A stretch of 64,000 nt of DNA from Planctomycetaceae bacterium. GTDB lineage: Bacteria; Planctomycetota; Planctomycetia; Planctomycetales; Planctomycetaceae. The DNA is taken from NCBI GenBank assembly GCA_021732845.1, contig JAKFUF010000126.1, positions 1-64,000 on the forward strand, given 5' to 3'. Each line of letters opens with the position of its first letter. The first letter of the stretch is position 1. The notes below the pieces were generated by a model. That model did not search any database. It saw only the letters and a program-made list of their open reading frames with translations, and was not told the DNA's origin. Shown piece after piece: positions 1-10,606 of the stretch. The position numbers and the translations under genes are program-made.

Positions 1-110
1 TGCAGCCGGTCAAGCTCCTGCCAGTCCACCAGCCCCTGCAGCATCTGAAACGCACGGTCAAACTCGGCGTCCCGCGCGGGATCCGAAGAAGCGTTGATTG
101 TTTTCGACAT
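1..110 (-). CDS. Unidentified protein, N-terminal 36 residues (clipped by window edge)
   Basis: An ATG at 108-110 opens a minus-strand frame that stays open to the window edge. It reads MSKTINASSDPARDAEFDR, then a short segment rich in L, Q and D. This is too little to assign a family. The start is supported by GGAG on the minus strand ten bases upstream. That GGAG lies inside one arm of a perfect inverted repeat (117-140). Confidence 0.45.
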   Translation of the reverse strand, partial: MSKTINASSDPARDAEFDRAFQMLQGLVDWQELDRL

Positions 111-116
111 GCCAAA

Positions 117-140
117 ATGACTCCCAAATCGAGGAGTCAT
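117..140 (-). promoter_or_regulatory. Perfect 8-bp inverted repeat covering the ribosome-binding site of the clipped gene
   Basis: ATGACTCC (117-124) and GGAGTCAT (133-140) are exact reverse complements separated by eight bases. Read on the minus strand, the second arm carries the GGAG that is the only plausible Shine-Dalgarno sequence for the gene starting at 110. It could be an operator or an mRNA hairpin that hides the ribosome-binding site. Which of these applies cannot be told from sequence. Confidence 0.4.
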
Positions 141-375
141 TATAAGGCGCAAGATTCGTGCCAATCATAAACAAAAGTAAAGTAAGTGCCATTGGGCCTT
201 AGCCCCCGGTTGGAGGATGATCGGAAGACGCCAACGCCACGAACCGGACGCTAACGCGCGCTAACGCGTGCCGGCTGATGAATCTGCCCTCAATCGGCGT
301 CCATCCCAAGCAACTTCACCATGTTATTGTTGCCGCGATCCTTACGCGCGTCTTGTTGGCCATTCTCGTCGAAGC

Positions 376-421
376 ACAAAAAACGAAAAACGGCGATGCA
401 GGCATTCCTGCTTCGCCGTTT
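376..421 (-). terminator. Rho-independent terminator downstream of rpoD
   Basis: Bases 388-421 form a hairpin: a 9-bp outer stem (AAACGGCGA with TCGCCGTTT), one mismatch, a 5-bp inner stem and a four-base loop. On the minus strand it is followed by a T-rich run (reverse complement of 376-390). It lies about 50 bases past the rpoD stop, as expected for the end of the dnaG-rpoD transcript. Nothing else recognisable lies between 141 and 375. Confidence 0.85.
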
Positions 422-469
422 CACATGACGTTGATTCTATGTCAATTCAACGTTCACCGGGTACCAGGC

Positions 470-2119
<1,650 letters not shown>

Positions 2120-2219
2120 GAATCGAGTCTCCCGTGGGCCGTAAGCAGCTTCGAACGCGCGGCCCCAACAAGGGCGAACGCATCCAGGCTGACTTCGGGG
2201 AATCTGTTTCGGCTGAGTA

Positions 2220-4187
2220 TCAGAGTGTGGGCTTCGCGACGCGCTTCTGATGCGCGAGGGTCGCCTGCCGCAGTCGTTCCCGCGGGTCCGATCCGGACTC
2301 GGTGGATTGCTGCGCAGCCAGCCCGCCGGGCATCTGCAACGGGGGGATCGCAGCCAGCTCCGCGTTAAGTTCGCGGCGCCGTCTGAAATACCCGAGAACG
2401 TGTTGCGTCAGCTCCGCCGTGATCCGGACCGATCCGGCATACTCGGCCACGAAGGCCGCCAGCCGTTTCATTTCCAGATCTTCGACCGCCAACGTCACCC
2501 GTTCATACGAAGGAGGACATCCCTGATCCGCCAGACCAAAACATACTTCAAGCAATCGTCTGAGGCCGGCATTTCGCAATTCGGCCGGAAGAATTTCCGC
2601 CCGAATGGCCGTGATACTGTCCGGCGCGACGAGCAATACTCCCAGCAAATCCCGCTCCGCCCGGTCATCGGCGGTCGGCTTGGAGGGAAACAACTGCGGT
2701 GGCTGCACCAATTGAGTGTTGTGAGCGACACCACCAACCGATTCGCCATCTGAACCTGTAGAATTTGCACCCGGGCCAGCCGAATTTGCATTCGGCTGGC
2801 CTGCCTTTCGCGACCGCAGGGCCTGCAACTCCCGGCGGACTTCCACTTCCTTCACCCCCAACTGCTGCACCAGCCGGGTGATCATGATGCTTTCGCGCGA
2901 CTGCCACGTGCCGGAGAGTCCCCCGGTCGGTTCAGGCAAATCGCTCAACACCTCCAGCATCTCCTGCAAAATTCGCTGCCGTCCAATGATGCTGTCAAAC
3001 CCGTGGCGCGTGGCACAACTCTGCAATTTGTGATCCCACGCTTCAATGGCACCGGCGACCTGCTGCTTAAATGCTTCAGCGCCGTGAGCCCTGATAAAGT
3101 CGTCTGGATCCATCTTCCCCGGAATCGTCATCACCCGCAGGTCGACACCCTGCGCCAAGAACCGCGGGAGTGATTTGTCGGTGGCGCTCTGCCCTGCATT
3201 GTCCCCGTCATAAGCCAGCACGACGCGTGCGGCCAGACGTTTCAAAGCGGTCACATGGGTCTCGGTCAGCGCGGTCCCGAGGGTCGCCACCACGTTCCGA
3301 ATTCCGGCCTGGTGAGCCGAAATACAGGCGGTGTAGCCTTCAACGACAATCGCCTCGTCATCCTTTTGAATCTGCATCCGCGCCTGTTCAATGCCGTACA
3401 GGCAGCGGCTCTTGTGAAAAATGGGGGACTCGGGGCCATTCCAGTACTTGCCGAAATTCTTGTCCGCCCCGGGAAGAATCCGGCCGCCGAAGGAAATGGG
3501 GCGGCCCTGAGCATCCCGGATCGGGAAAATCACACGATCCTGGTAATGGTCGAAAAAAAAGTTCCCGTCTTCCTTCAGTCCGACAAGTCTCACGACCAGC
3601 AACTGCTCTGGTGTGTATTTCTTGTGCGCCTTTCGCATCAGCCAATCACGCATGGGAGGATGATACCCCAGGCGGAACTGGGCAATCGTCGCCTCCGTGA
3701 GCTCACGTTCCTTCAAATAATTCCGGGCACGTTCTGCCATTGGGTCACGCAGCAAGCATTCGTGGTACTGCTGCTCGGCCCAGGCCGCCATCTCGTACAG
3801 CAGCCCCTTCTCTTCCGTCGGGCCGGATTGGTCCCGAAAACGCTTCGGCAATTCAATGTTTGCCCGCAGAGCGAGCATCTCCAGCGCTTCGCGAAAGCCG
3901 ATCCGCTCACGCTGCATCACAAACGAAAAACAGTCGCCTCCGACATTGCACGCCCAGCACCGAAACGACTGCCGGTCGGGATAGACCCGCATTGATGGCG
4001 TATGGTCCGCATGAAACGGGCACAAGCCGACAAATTCACGGCCGTTGCGGACCGGTTGGAGGGTGACGCTTTCGCCCACCAAAGCGACAAGATCAGTCGC
4101 CTGCCGCACCGACTCCTTGAGGTCGTCGGAAAGTTGCGGCGTCGATTTCACTGAGTGGTTCCCAGCAGACCTTCCGGGGCGGAGCAT
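2220..4187 (-). CDS. dnaG: DNA primase DnaG
   Basis: Bacterial primase, which makes RNA primers at the replication fork. The N-terminal CHC2 zinc finger is visible (CPFH near residue 56, CWAC near 77), followed by the primase catalytic core and a TOPRIM fold. The TOPRIM metal-binding motif LAYDGDNAG is present. The other TOPRIM motif reads VVEGYTAC where most DnaG proteins have EGYxD, so the usual Asp is Ala287. A low-complexity Ser/Gly/Asn linker precedes the C-terminal helicase-binding-like region. Length 655 residues, normal for the family. I chose the ATG at 4187 over a TTG at 4193. The gene lies upstream of rpoD on the same strand with a 100-base gap. Confidence 0.95.
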   Translation of the reverse strand: MLRPGRSAGNHSVKSTPQLSDDLKESVRQATDLVALVGESVTLQPVRNGREFVGLCPFHADHTPSMRVYPDRQSFRCWACNVGGDCFSFVMQRERIGFREALEMLALRANIELPKRFRDQSGPTEEKGLLYEMAAWAEQQYHECLLRDPMAERARNYLKERELTEATIAQFRLGYHPPMRDWLMRKAHKKYTPEQLLVVRLVGLKEDGNFFFDHYQDRVIFPIRDAQGRPISFGGRILPGADKNFGKYWNGPESPIFHKSRCLYGIEQARMQIQKDDEAIVVEGYTACISAHQAGIRNVVATLGTALTETHVTALKRLAARVVLAYDGDNAGQSATDKSLPRFLAQGVDLRVMTIPGKMDPDDFIRAHGAEAFKQQVAGAIEAWDHKLQSCATRHGFDSIIGRQRILQEMLEVLSDLPEPTGGLSGTWQSRESIMITRLVQQLGVKEVEVRRELQALRSRKAGQPNANSAGPGANSTGSDGESVGGVAHNTQLVQPPQLFPSKPTADDRAERDLLGVLLVAPDSITAIRAEILPAELRNAGLRRLLEVCFGLADQGCPPSYERVTLAVEDLEMKRLAAFVAEYAGSVRITAELTQHVLGYFRRRRELNAELAAIPPLQMPGGLAAQQSTESGSDPRERLRQATLAHQKRVAKPTL

Positions 4188-4868
4188 TGACAAGAGAACT
4201 CTACCCTCTGATCGCCTGCGGTCAAGAAATTCCGCAGACGGATCACGCTTCTCTGATAGTCCACAATCCCTTGCAAAATAATGCCTTGCGTCCCATCGTG
4301 GCCCATTGCTCTCGTCATTCTCGGCAGGCTTTCGTCAGCCCCACCAGCTTGCCAGGACCGGGCGAAAATTGCTCGTTTGATGGCGATTGTGAGGATTGTA
4401 AGTAGTGTGGAAGACACTTGGGAAGACCGAATTCAGAGTCAAAATCGGCAAAGAGAGCCTGCCAGTACGACATGCGCATCCGGGGTTGGGCGGAACGCAA
4501 AACCGCCGTCGACCGACCATCGCGCCATAGTGCCGCCGCAACAATCTGTGACATTTGTCTCCCGATCCAGCAGCAAACGCCATCAGGGACAACGAATGAA
4601 GTTGGTGGTGAAGTCGACAGGCCTGGCAAAACGGTACGGAAATCGTACGGTCATCAATTGAACCACGAATTTTCACGAATCATCAACCGGCATGGCTTCG
4701 CGGGTGATGGAATCCTGCTCGTTGCCATTCGTGACATTCGTATTATTCGTGAAAATTCGTGGTTCCCCTTTTCGTTGCCTAAGACCGGCCTTCGGTCAGC
4801 ATCTTGAATCGTGCTTTATTCTTTGTCCGATCCTAGTTCGGCACCCAGCCTCACAGTGGCAGGGCTGC
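4188..4868. other. Gene-free interval upstream of dnaG, carrying a dispersed repeat block
   Basis: No credible coding frame was found here. Bases about 4540-4795 closely match the reverse complement of about 55400-55640. The shared core is the 104-bp inverted-repeat unit annotated at 4661-4764, and the similarity continues into the flanks (for example, an ACGCCATCAGGGAC string in both copies). The dnaG promoter must lie between 4188 and about 4500, but I could not pick convincing -35/-10 boxes. Confidence 0.6.
4661..4764. repeat. MITE-like unit with perfect 20-bp terminal inverted repeats (copy 1)
   Basis: Bases 4661-4680 (starting AACCACGAATTTTC) and 4745-4764 (ending AATTCGTGGTT) are exact reverse complements of 20 bp around a 64-bp centre with no coding potential. 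The TTCGTG/CACGAA motif is reiterated inside. A diverged second copy lies in opposite orientation at 55421-55521. The size, inverted ends and intergenic position fit a non-autonomous mobile element or structured-RNA repeat. No matching transposase ends were seen in the window. Confidence 0.75.
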
Positions 4869-5555
4869 TCAGGCAGCCTTGCTCGTCCGTTTCGGTTGGC
4901 AAACAGCGGCGTAAAGTATCGTATTGCCCACCTTGCCCACGGATCGGAGCACACCAGATTGTCTCATGCAATAAACCATCCGCTGGGCCAGCCAGCGGGG
5001 GATGGATGATTCTTTTGCAAGATCCAGTGTGTGAAATTGAGCCGGCAGATTCGGTGGGAGCAGTCCGGCCAAATCCCGGGCAGTCCTGAACGTCTGCCGC
5101 GAGACGACGTTCAGGAGCATACGGTCTTCCACCTGAAAGTCGGCACCATGGTATCGCCGCTTTTTGCGCGGAATTCGCACTTCTTCCTGTTCCACCAGCA
5201 CCACTTCCAAGTGGAGCCGAGGATGGGGAAAGACGCTTCCCAAGTGGACGAGTTCTTCAAACAGATGGTAGACCGAGCGGCGAACCGGACTGTAGCGACG
5301 GCTGACAATCGCCCCGCCAGCCTCGCTGCGTCGACTGATCCGGGTCCGCACGGCGAGCGGCTTGACCAGCGTCACGTGATGGCTTTCGAGCAAGGTGGCA
5401 AGCTTGGAGCGAATGCCCGACAGCGACGCCCGTTGGATTTCGATCAGTCTGCCGCCGGCCACGGCATCAATGCGAAACCCCTCGACTTGGACCTCGCGGT
5501 CCTCTGCGGTGACCCCATACATTTCCTTCAGTTGACGATGCAGACTCGATTCCAT
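4869..5555 (-). CDS. Conserved hypothetical protein, possible PD-(D/E)xK nuclease-like fold
   Basis: This is a basic protein of 228 residues starting MESSLHRQLKEMYG. Residues about 25-45 read VEGFRIDAV, then GRLIEIQ. A hydrophobic strand with D followed by E-I-Q resembles the D...ExQ/K core of PD-(D/E)xK nucleases, and 'IEIQ...KLATLLESHHVTLVKPL' fits the strand-helix order of that fold. This is a structural guess, not a family match. The upstream gene stops at 5600. A TTG start at 5603 would overlap that stop by a few bases. The ATG at 5555 is preferred because the conserved-looking segment starts there. It is probably cotranscribed with the 5600-7048 gene. Confidence 0.6.
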   Translation of the reverse strand: MESSLHRQLKEMYGVTAEDREVQVEGFRIDAVAGGRLIEIQRASLSGIRSKLATLLESHHVTLVKPLAVRTRISRRSEAGGAIVSRRYSPVRRSVYHLFEELVHLGSVFPHPRLHLEVVLVEQEEVRIPRKKRRYHGADFQVEDRMLLNVVSRQTFRTARDLAGLLPPNLPAQFHTLDLAKESSIPRWLAQRMVYCMRQSGVLRSVGKVGNTILYAAVCQPKRTSKAA

Positions 5556-5599
5556 GAGTCGTTCCGTTTCGGTGCGAGCGGGCGCGGCAATTTTCCGAT

Positions 5600-7048
5600 T
5601 CAAGGGGCCGGTTCCAGCCGCAGCCGTCCGAGTTCCGCCCGGATCGCGAGTCCTGACGGACCGAGCAGTTGCTTTAAGATCTCACCCACGGTGGTGTCTT
5701 TCAGCGTGGCCGACTTGACCACCAGGGGTTGTTGCAGCGCTGCCGCCGCCGGCCCGAGCTGGGCCGCATCAAACTCCACCGGCACCCCCACAATCTCGGC
5801 GACCTCCTGCAGCACCAACCCCAGCGGAGCCGCCTTCGGAAACGTGTAACTCACGACCGGCTGGCTCAGAGCCGCATCGATTTCGGCGACAGTCTTAAGC
5901 CGAATCGCCACCGCCTGTGGCTCGGGCGTGAACTCGGGTTCAATCGGGCGTTCCAATTCCTTCTGAGCCAGCGGCACGGGGGCCGGAACTTTCTCGTCGG
6001 ATCCGTCATTCATCGCCGCCATCCGCCGCACAACGGTCGGATCGGCCTTTGTACTCACAGACACCACCCGACCATCGGCCATCAGCACAAACATCGAATC
6101 TGCCTGCCCCGTGCCAAATCCGTCGGGACCGCCGACGTACGGTTCTCGGGCCAAGGGCCGGATGGTGGCGGCACCACCCGCCGCCCACGAACCAAGCTGA
6201 TCCTGCACGCCGGCCACGAGCATGGTGTTCGCCAACCCATCGCGAATCTGTTCCACCCGCGTGGCTCGGTCGTTGGCAAAGATTCCCGCCCGGGGATGGT
6301 CCACTGGAAGCCGCGGACCGTCACTGCCCACGCCAGCGATCCCCACGAAATGTCCGGCTGGATATCCGTCGACACCGGTCAATGCCGGAATCAGCGGATT
6401 CTGCAATGTTGCCACCCGCCGCCGTACAAACGCCTCATTCAAAGGATCCTGCCAGCCACGCTCCTTGAGAATCGGGAATTTCCCCTCGGGGTCCAGCGTC
6501 CCCATCAAGTCCACAAGCCAACTGAACCGTTGTTCGACCGCCAGTTTGGAGCCCGCGCCGCCGATTGTCCCCGCCGGAAAATCACCATGAATCTTGCGCC
6601 ATGCGGCCAGAGCCTCGCCAATGTTCTCGAGCCGTTGTTCCGGTTCGGTCTTGGGCAAAGGCTTTTTCTCGACCGCCTTTTTTTCAACCGTCTTGGGTTT
6701 CTCGGAATCGAGCTGTGGGACTTTGTCGCCGGGCTTCTCTGTCGTCGCAGCGGGCGGAATAACTGACGGTGATGGCCCAAACGCCTTATAGCCGGCGAGC
6801 GACACCGCCAGCACGACATTGACACCCACAACAGCCAGCACCCAGCGTCTGCGCCTGCTTGGGGACACTGGTGGTGCTGGATTGAGGACAGGTGCATTCC
6901 GCTTCTCGGCCACCAGTTCGCCAGCCTGACCGACAATCACCACCGGCTGCGTGCATTCCGGGCAATCAAACTGTCGGCCGATTGACAGTTGATCGCGGGT
7001 TTTGAGCCGCGCGTGACAGTGCGGACAGACAAAATGAAACGGGTCCAT
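5600..7048 (-). CDS. Zinc-ribbon membrane protein with DUF1559-like domain
   Basis: The 482-residue protein opens with two CxxC pairs (FVCPHCHARL and DCPECTQP), a small zinc ribbon. One membrane helix follows (WVLAVVGVNVVLAVSLAG, residues about 69-86), then a Lys/Glu/Pro-rich linker. The central domain has features of planctomycete DUF1559 (SBP_bac_10) proteins: LENIGEALAAWRKIHGDFPAG, FSWLVDLMG, an IRDGLANTMLVAG segment and ADSMFVLMADGRV. The C-terminal ~100 residues (VAEIDAALSQPVVSYTF... LVLQEVAEIVGVPVEF) resemble a secretin/TonB short N-terminal (STN-like) module. The protein is likely anchored with the zinc ribbon in the cytoplasm. Its exact function is unknown. Confidence 0.7.
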   Translation of the reverse strand: MDPFHFVCPHCHARLKTRDQLSIGRQFDCPECTQPVVIVGQAGELVAEKRNAPVLNPAPPVSPSRRRRWVLAVVGVNVVLAVSLAGYKAFGPSPSVIPPAATTEKPGDKVPQLDSEKPKTVEKKAVEKKPLPKTEPEQRLENIGEALAAWRKIHGDFPAGTIGGAGSKLAVEQRFSWLVDLMGTLDPEGKFPILKERGWQDPLNEAFVRRRVATLQNPLIPALTGVDGYPAGHFVGIAGVGSDGPRLPVDHPRAGIFANDRATRVEQIRDGLANTMLVAGVQDQLGSWAAGGAATIRPLAREPYVGGPDGFGTGQADSMFVLMADGRVVSVSTKADPTVVRRMAAMNDGSDEKVPAPVPLAQKELERPIEPEFTPEPQAVAIRLKTVAEIDAALSQPVVSYTFPKAAPLGLVLQEVAEIVGVPVEFDAAQLGPAAAALQQPLVVKSATLKDTTVGEILKQLLGPSGLAIRAELGRLRLEPAP

Positions 7049-7176
7049 GAGGCATGCAGAGCCTGGGGGCGATTGGCAGCATCTACAAACAATGTATCCG
7101 GAACCGTTCGGAGTGCGAATGGAAGTTCTCGACGGCCACTTCGCCCGTTTCAGTCACACACTTCGACGTGCCGCCG

Positions 7177-9834
7177 TTACGACCACCCCTTCATGAACTG
7201 TTGAATCTGTCGGAAGAAGACACTGCCGGGGACGGTGCCGATCCCGCCGACAAAGAAGGCGGAGCCTGTCATGCGGCCCATGGAATCCATCGCCGCCAGC
7301 GCACCCTCGCCCGGCAGGACGAGGGTCACTTCGGCCTGAGACTTGTCCACGGGGCACAGATGCAGCATCCCGCGAGAGTCCAGAAAGATCCGGCTGCCAT
7401 CCGGGCCGCGTGCGGAGTGCAGGGTGTAGCGTGCCCCCGCGGGACTTAGCGCGGGTTGAAAGCGGACAATTTGAGCGTCGGTCCGAGGCTGGGCGGCCTG
7501 CGGACTGAGTACCAGTGACATGCCATCGGGGGTGAGCTGCACATGAACCGGATGCCCCTTCCGCCCGATCAGCACCAACCGGCCCTGAGTGTCGCGGTAA
7601 ACTCCGCTGAAGTGGGTGCGGAGACTGCGGTCGACGAAGAGCTGGGCGATTTCTGGTTCGAGGAGTGCCGGGATGTTGCTGCTGCTGACCGCGGTCTTTT
7701 TCGCCGCATCAATGAGATACGACATGCGTTCGCTACGAACATGCGCCCGCTGGAAGTCTCTGGAGACAGCCACGAGTTGCAACTTTCCGGCGACCGCCAG
7801 CCTCGTCGGCATTGTTTCCTCTGTACTAAACAGCTCGCCATTGGTGGTAAGGACAATCGGACCGCTACCGAACAACAGCGCGATCGGCTCATGTTGTGGC
7901 TCAAGCTTCAAGGGCAGGTCAAACAACTCACAGTCGTTGGTGCTAAAACCGAACCACCGGCTTTTCCCTTTGAGTTTGAAAAAGTTGTGAAACTCCCACT
8001 CAAAATCGCGTGAAATAGTGCCTGCATGTACGCAGCTTGCGGACTCAAGATCAAGGCTGTAAAGATTCTCGCCATCTATGATCAGCAGTCGGCCATGGTC
8101 CTGTGAAACACCTTTCGGCTGCCGTCTAAGCTGCGGAATTTCAAGCTGTTGTATTTCCGTCCCCTCCACCAACTCGCAACGTGTCAGCCGCGCGGGGTGG
8201 GTGTTGCTGGGGCCGCTGAGGGCGTAAGCGGCGGTCTCGGTGAAGCCGAGCCACAGGATGGTACGGCCGGGGAGCCTGTCGGTGAGTTGCGCCGCGGCCC
8301 AGCCGACTTTCTGCCACAGCATCAACCGGCCGTCGGTCGTGGCTGTCAGCAGCCCATGGCGGGATGAATACCGCATTCGCGACGGTTCTGGCCGGGGGTG
8401 AGGCAGGAGCAGCGGTAGCCGGGGCATCGACAACAGGACCGGCAGGTCGGGGTCGACATTCTCGGCGATCAGCGTTCGTGGCTGCTGGTCCACATCCGCC
8501 AGGCTGAGCCTCGCCCGCGCAAGCGATTTTCTCTCCCTACGTGTCACGGCCCACAGCCGGTAGTCGCCTTCGCGGTTGACCGTCGCCACCAAGATCGGCC
8601 GCGACAGTTCGGCCAAACTGCTCTGGAAATCGTGGTCTTCAAACGCCTCATCGCTGGTCACCAGCAGCGCGTCGGCAGCCTCGCCGGCCGCTTCCCCGCT
8701 CTGCTCAAGCTGCTCGATGAACGGCGGCAGCACCGCTCCTGGATGCATGGTCGTGGAGAGGATCTCGAGTGCCTTCAACAGCCCCTCGCGCGTGGTCAGG
8801 TCGAAGGGTAACAGCTCGTCATCGGCCGGCAGAAACGCCCTAATTGCAGAGGCTTTATCCGTGTTGGCGGCCAATGCGAGTGTCACCGCCATGGCGAACA
8901 CGCGGGGCACGCCCCACAGCCGCAGGCCGTTGTCCATGAGCAGGAACCGGCGGCCCGGCGGGTTAATCGGCGGCGTCTCGCGACGCAGATAGAGCGCTTC
9001 ATTGAGGGCCACGCGGACGGCGAGCGTCAGGTCATCGTGGGCCAGTTCGCTCAGCAGCAACCGGTCGAGTGAACCCCGGTTCGACAGGTCGGAGACACCG
9101 CCCACCGGCACATCGTCGCGGCTGGAAATCGGCCGCGGAACATACACCGCCGCCAACAGATTGCGGGCCAGCCGGGCCAGTCCCGACAGTTCCTGGTCCT
9201 GCAGCAATTCCTGCAGGAGTTCCTGGACGCGCAGCGATGTGGGGGTTTCGACCTCCGCCTCCGCCGGGACCTCCTCCAGACCCGTGCGGCGGCGTGGCTC
9301 CCAGGTGCTGGGGTCAAAGTCCAGCAAAACTTCGTCAAACGCATGAAACGCCTGGGCCGAAACCCGGCTGCCGCGTGAGGGAGTCCGCAGCGGCACGAGT
9401 TCCTGCGGCGGCAGCAGCTTCAGTCCCTTGGCAATCAGTTCGGAATCGGCAAATAGCAGGCGGGTTCGCGCGGACTCGAACAGGGCTTCGATCAGTTCGA
9501 GCTTGGCGGCGAGCGGCAGGCGTTGGGCGTCGGGCACTCTCCGCCATGCCTGCAGCCGTTCAGCGATCTTAGCTTCGTCGGAGGATTTGCGGCGAAAATT
9601 GAGCCACTGGGTTGCCCCAGCGGGGTCTCGGCAGAGGGCCAGCGCCAGCACCACCGCGCCAAAGGGGGGCAGGCCACGGGCGGCCAGCCTCTCCACCACC
9701 TCACGCACTTCCGGCATGAAGGCAATCGTGGTCCCGGAATTCCAGGTGATCACCGAGCCTTCGTCCTGCCAGCGCCAGAACGAACAGTCGTCGGCCTGCA
9801 GATATTCGCGGGCCCGCTCGATCGGCTCAGGCAT
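7177..9834 (-). CDS. Large MoxR-system protein: degenerate VWA-like region plus C-terminal beta-propeller
   Basis: An 885-residue soluble protein and the last gene of a tightly overlapping operon (start 8 bases inside the preceding gene). The ATG at 9834 was chosen over an upstream GTG-type start because MPEPIERAREYL begins the conserved-looking part. Residues 1-300 are alpha/beta with Leu-rich helices. Residues about 325-420 include RFLLMDNGLRLWG followed by helices and strands of a VWA-like fold. The MIDAS DxSxS is not present (DNGLR instead), so metal binding is doubtful. Residues about 450-870 are a run of short beta-strands with repeated W/Y-R-L-W blade-like turns (EGDYRLWAVTR, DGRLMLWQKVGW). 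I read these as a divergent beta-propeller. With the AAA+ and small proteins upstream, this fits MoxR-VWA-bpX ternary systems. The exact bpX subfamily cannot be assigned by eye. Confidence 0.65.
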   Translation of the reverse strand: MPEPIERAREYLQADDCSFWRWQDEGSVITWNSGTTIAFMPEVREVVERLAARGLPPFGAVVLALALCRDPAGATQWLNFRRKSSDEAKIAERLQAWRRVPDAQRLPLAAKLELIEALFESARTRLLFADSELIAKGLKLLPPQELVPLRTPSRGSRVSAQAFHAFDEVLLDFDPSTWEPRRRTGLEEVPAEAEVETPTSLRVQELLQELLQDQELSGLARLARNLLAAVYVPRPISSRDDVPVGGVSDLSNRGSLDRLLLSELAHDDLTLAVRVALNEALYLRRETPPINPPGRRFLLMDNGLRLWGVPRVFAMAVTLALAANTDKASAIRAFLPADDELLPFDLTTREGLLKALEILSTTMHPGAVLPPFIEQLEQSGEAAGEAADALLVTSDEAFEDHDFQSSLAELSRPILVATVNREGDYRLWAVTRRERKSLARARLSLADVDQQPRTLIAENVDPDLPVLLSMPRLPLLLPHPRPEPSRMRYSSRHGLLTATTDGRLMLWQKVGWAAAQLTDRLPGRTILWLGFTETAAYALSGPSNTHPARLTRCELVEGTEIQQLEIPQLRRQPKGVSQDHGRLLIIDGENLYSLDLESASCVHAGTISRDFEWEFHNFFKLKGKSRWFGFSTNDCELFDLPLKLEPQHEPIALLFGSGPIVLTTNGELFSTEETMPTRLAVAGKLQLVAVSRDFQRAHVRSERMSYLIDAAKKTAVSSSNIPALLEPEIAQLFVDRSLRTHFSGVYRDTQGRLVLIGRKGHPVHVQLTPDGMSLVLSPQAAQPRTDAQIVRFQPALSPAGARYTLHSARGPDGSRIFLDSRGMLHLCPVDKSQAEVTLVLPGEGALAAMDSMGRMTGSAFFVGGIGTVPGSVFFRQIQQFMKGWS

Positions 9835-10606
9835 CGGCCGGCTCCCCTGAAGCTGATGCCGAGGCCGACACCGAATCCCGCGCTGCACTCCGCGTGGCTC
9901 GCACAAAACTCTCCGCGCGCACCAGTTCGATCGACAGCCCGGCTTCACTCTTTGTCATCAGCGCCAAATCGTGGTCATGCAGCCGCAGCCGCTGCTTCAA
10001 GACCACACCCGGCACCGCTGGCGACCACGCAAAACCTGCGGGAACCGCCACCCGTGCGGCTTCGTTCAAGACAAACCGGTCACCAGGCAACGGAGGCAAT
10101 GGATGTCCCAACAGCACACAGCGGCCATCCTGATGCAGGGCAAACGACAGCGGTCGCAGCCGGATGGCCGGTGCGGCGATCGCGTAGTCGCGCCAGACTG
10201 CTCCCGAAGTCACCAGAACGTTGGCATCTTGAAAATCCACCGCGGCAACCAGCCGCAGGGCGACGCCGGGCTGTGGTTCGTTGCCCGCCATCAGGGCAGG
10301 CTGAACCGTGAGTTTGAGCCACGCGGAGAGCGCCATCCACTGTGCCTTCGGGATGTACCCGCTTGGGACCCGGCTGCCCGTCGCGATCAACTGGCCATCG
10401 TCCAACAGTTGGTACAATCCCGTCAACGGCAACCGCCTGATCGTGGCTTCAACTTCCTTGCTCCACTCGGTCCCCCGCAGCCACGCCGCGCCTGCTGCGG
10501 TTTCCGTGGCTTTCACGAGGGCGACCGACAGCGCGGGTTCAAGCCGCACGGTGCCCAGTGAGGCGACGTCCTCCAGTTTGAGCCGCGCGGCCCAGGCGGT
10601 GCTCAT
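9827..10606 (-). CDS. Small bpX-like partner of the MoxR ATPase
   Basis: A 259-residue protein between the MoxR ATPase and the propeller protein, overlapping both: ATGA with the ATPase stop at 10603-10606, and 8 bp with the next gene. The start at 10606 was chosen for that overlap; the longer frame has no better signal. It begins MSTAWAARLKLEDVASLG. Two W/G-rich segments follow: WLRGTEWSKEVEATIRRLP, and LPGDRFVLNEAARVAVPAG followed by FAWSPAVPG. An Ala/Ser-rich tail ends the protein. The LPG...Y/F-V...PAGW-x-W/SP pattern resembles the small bpX domains of MoxR ternary systems, from memory of the family and without a search. There is no signal peptide or membrane segment. Confidence 0.6.
   Translation of the reverse strand: MSTAWAARLKLEDVASLGTVRLEPALSVALVKATETAAGAAWLRGTEWSKEVEATIRRLPLTGLYQLLDDGQLIATGSRVPSGYIPKAQWMALSAWLKLTVQPALMAGNEPQPGVALRLVAAVDFQDANVLVTSGAVWRDYAIAAPAIRLRPLSFALHQDGRCVLLGHPLPPLPGDRFVLNEAARVAVPAGFAWSPAVPGVVLKQRLRLHDHDLALMTKSEAGLSIELVRAESFVRATRSAARDSVSASASASGEPADA

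Noticed and set aside
3255-3995. Plus-strand frame opposite dnaG
   Set aside because: No conserved motif; explained by dnaG codon usage on the other strand.
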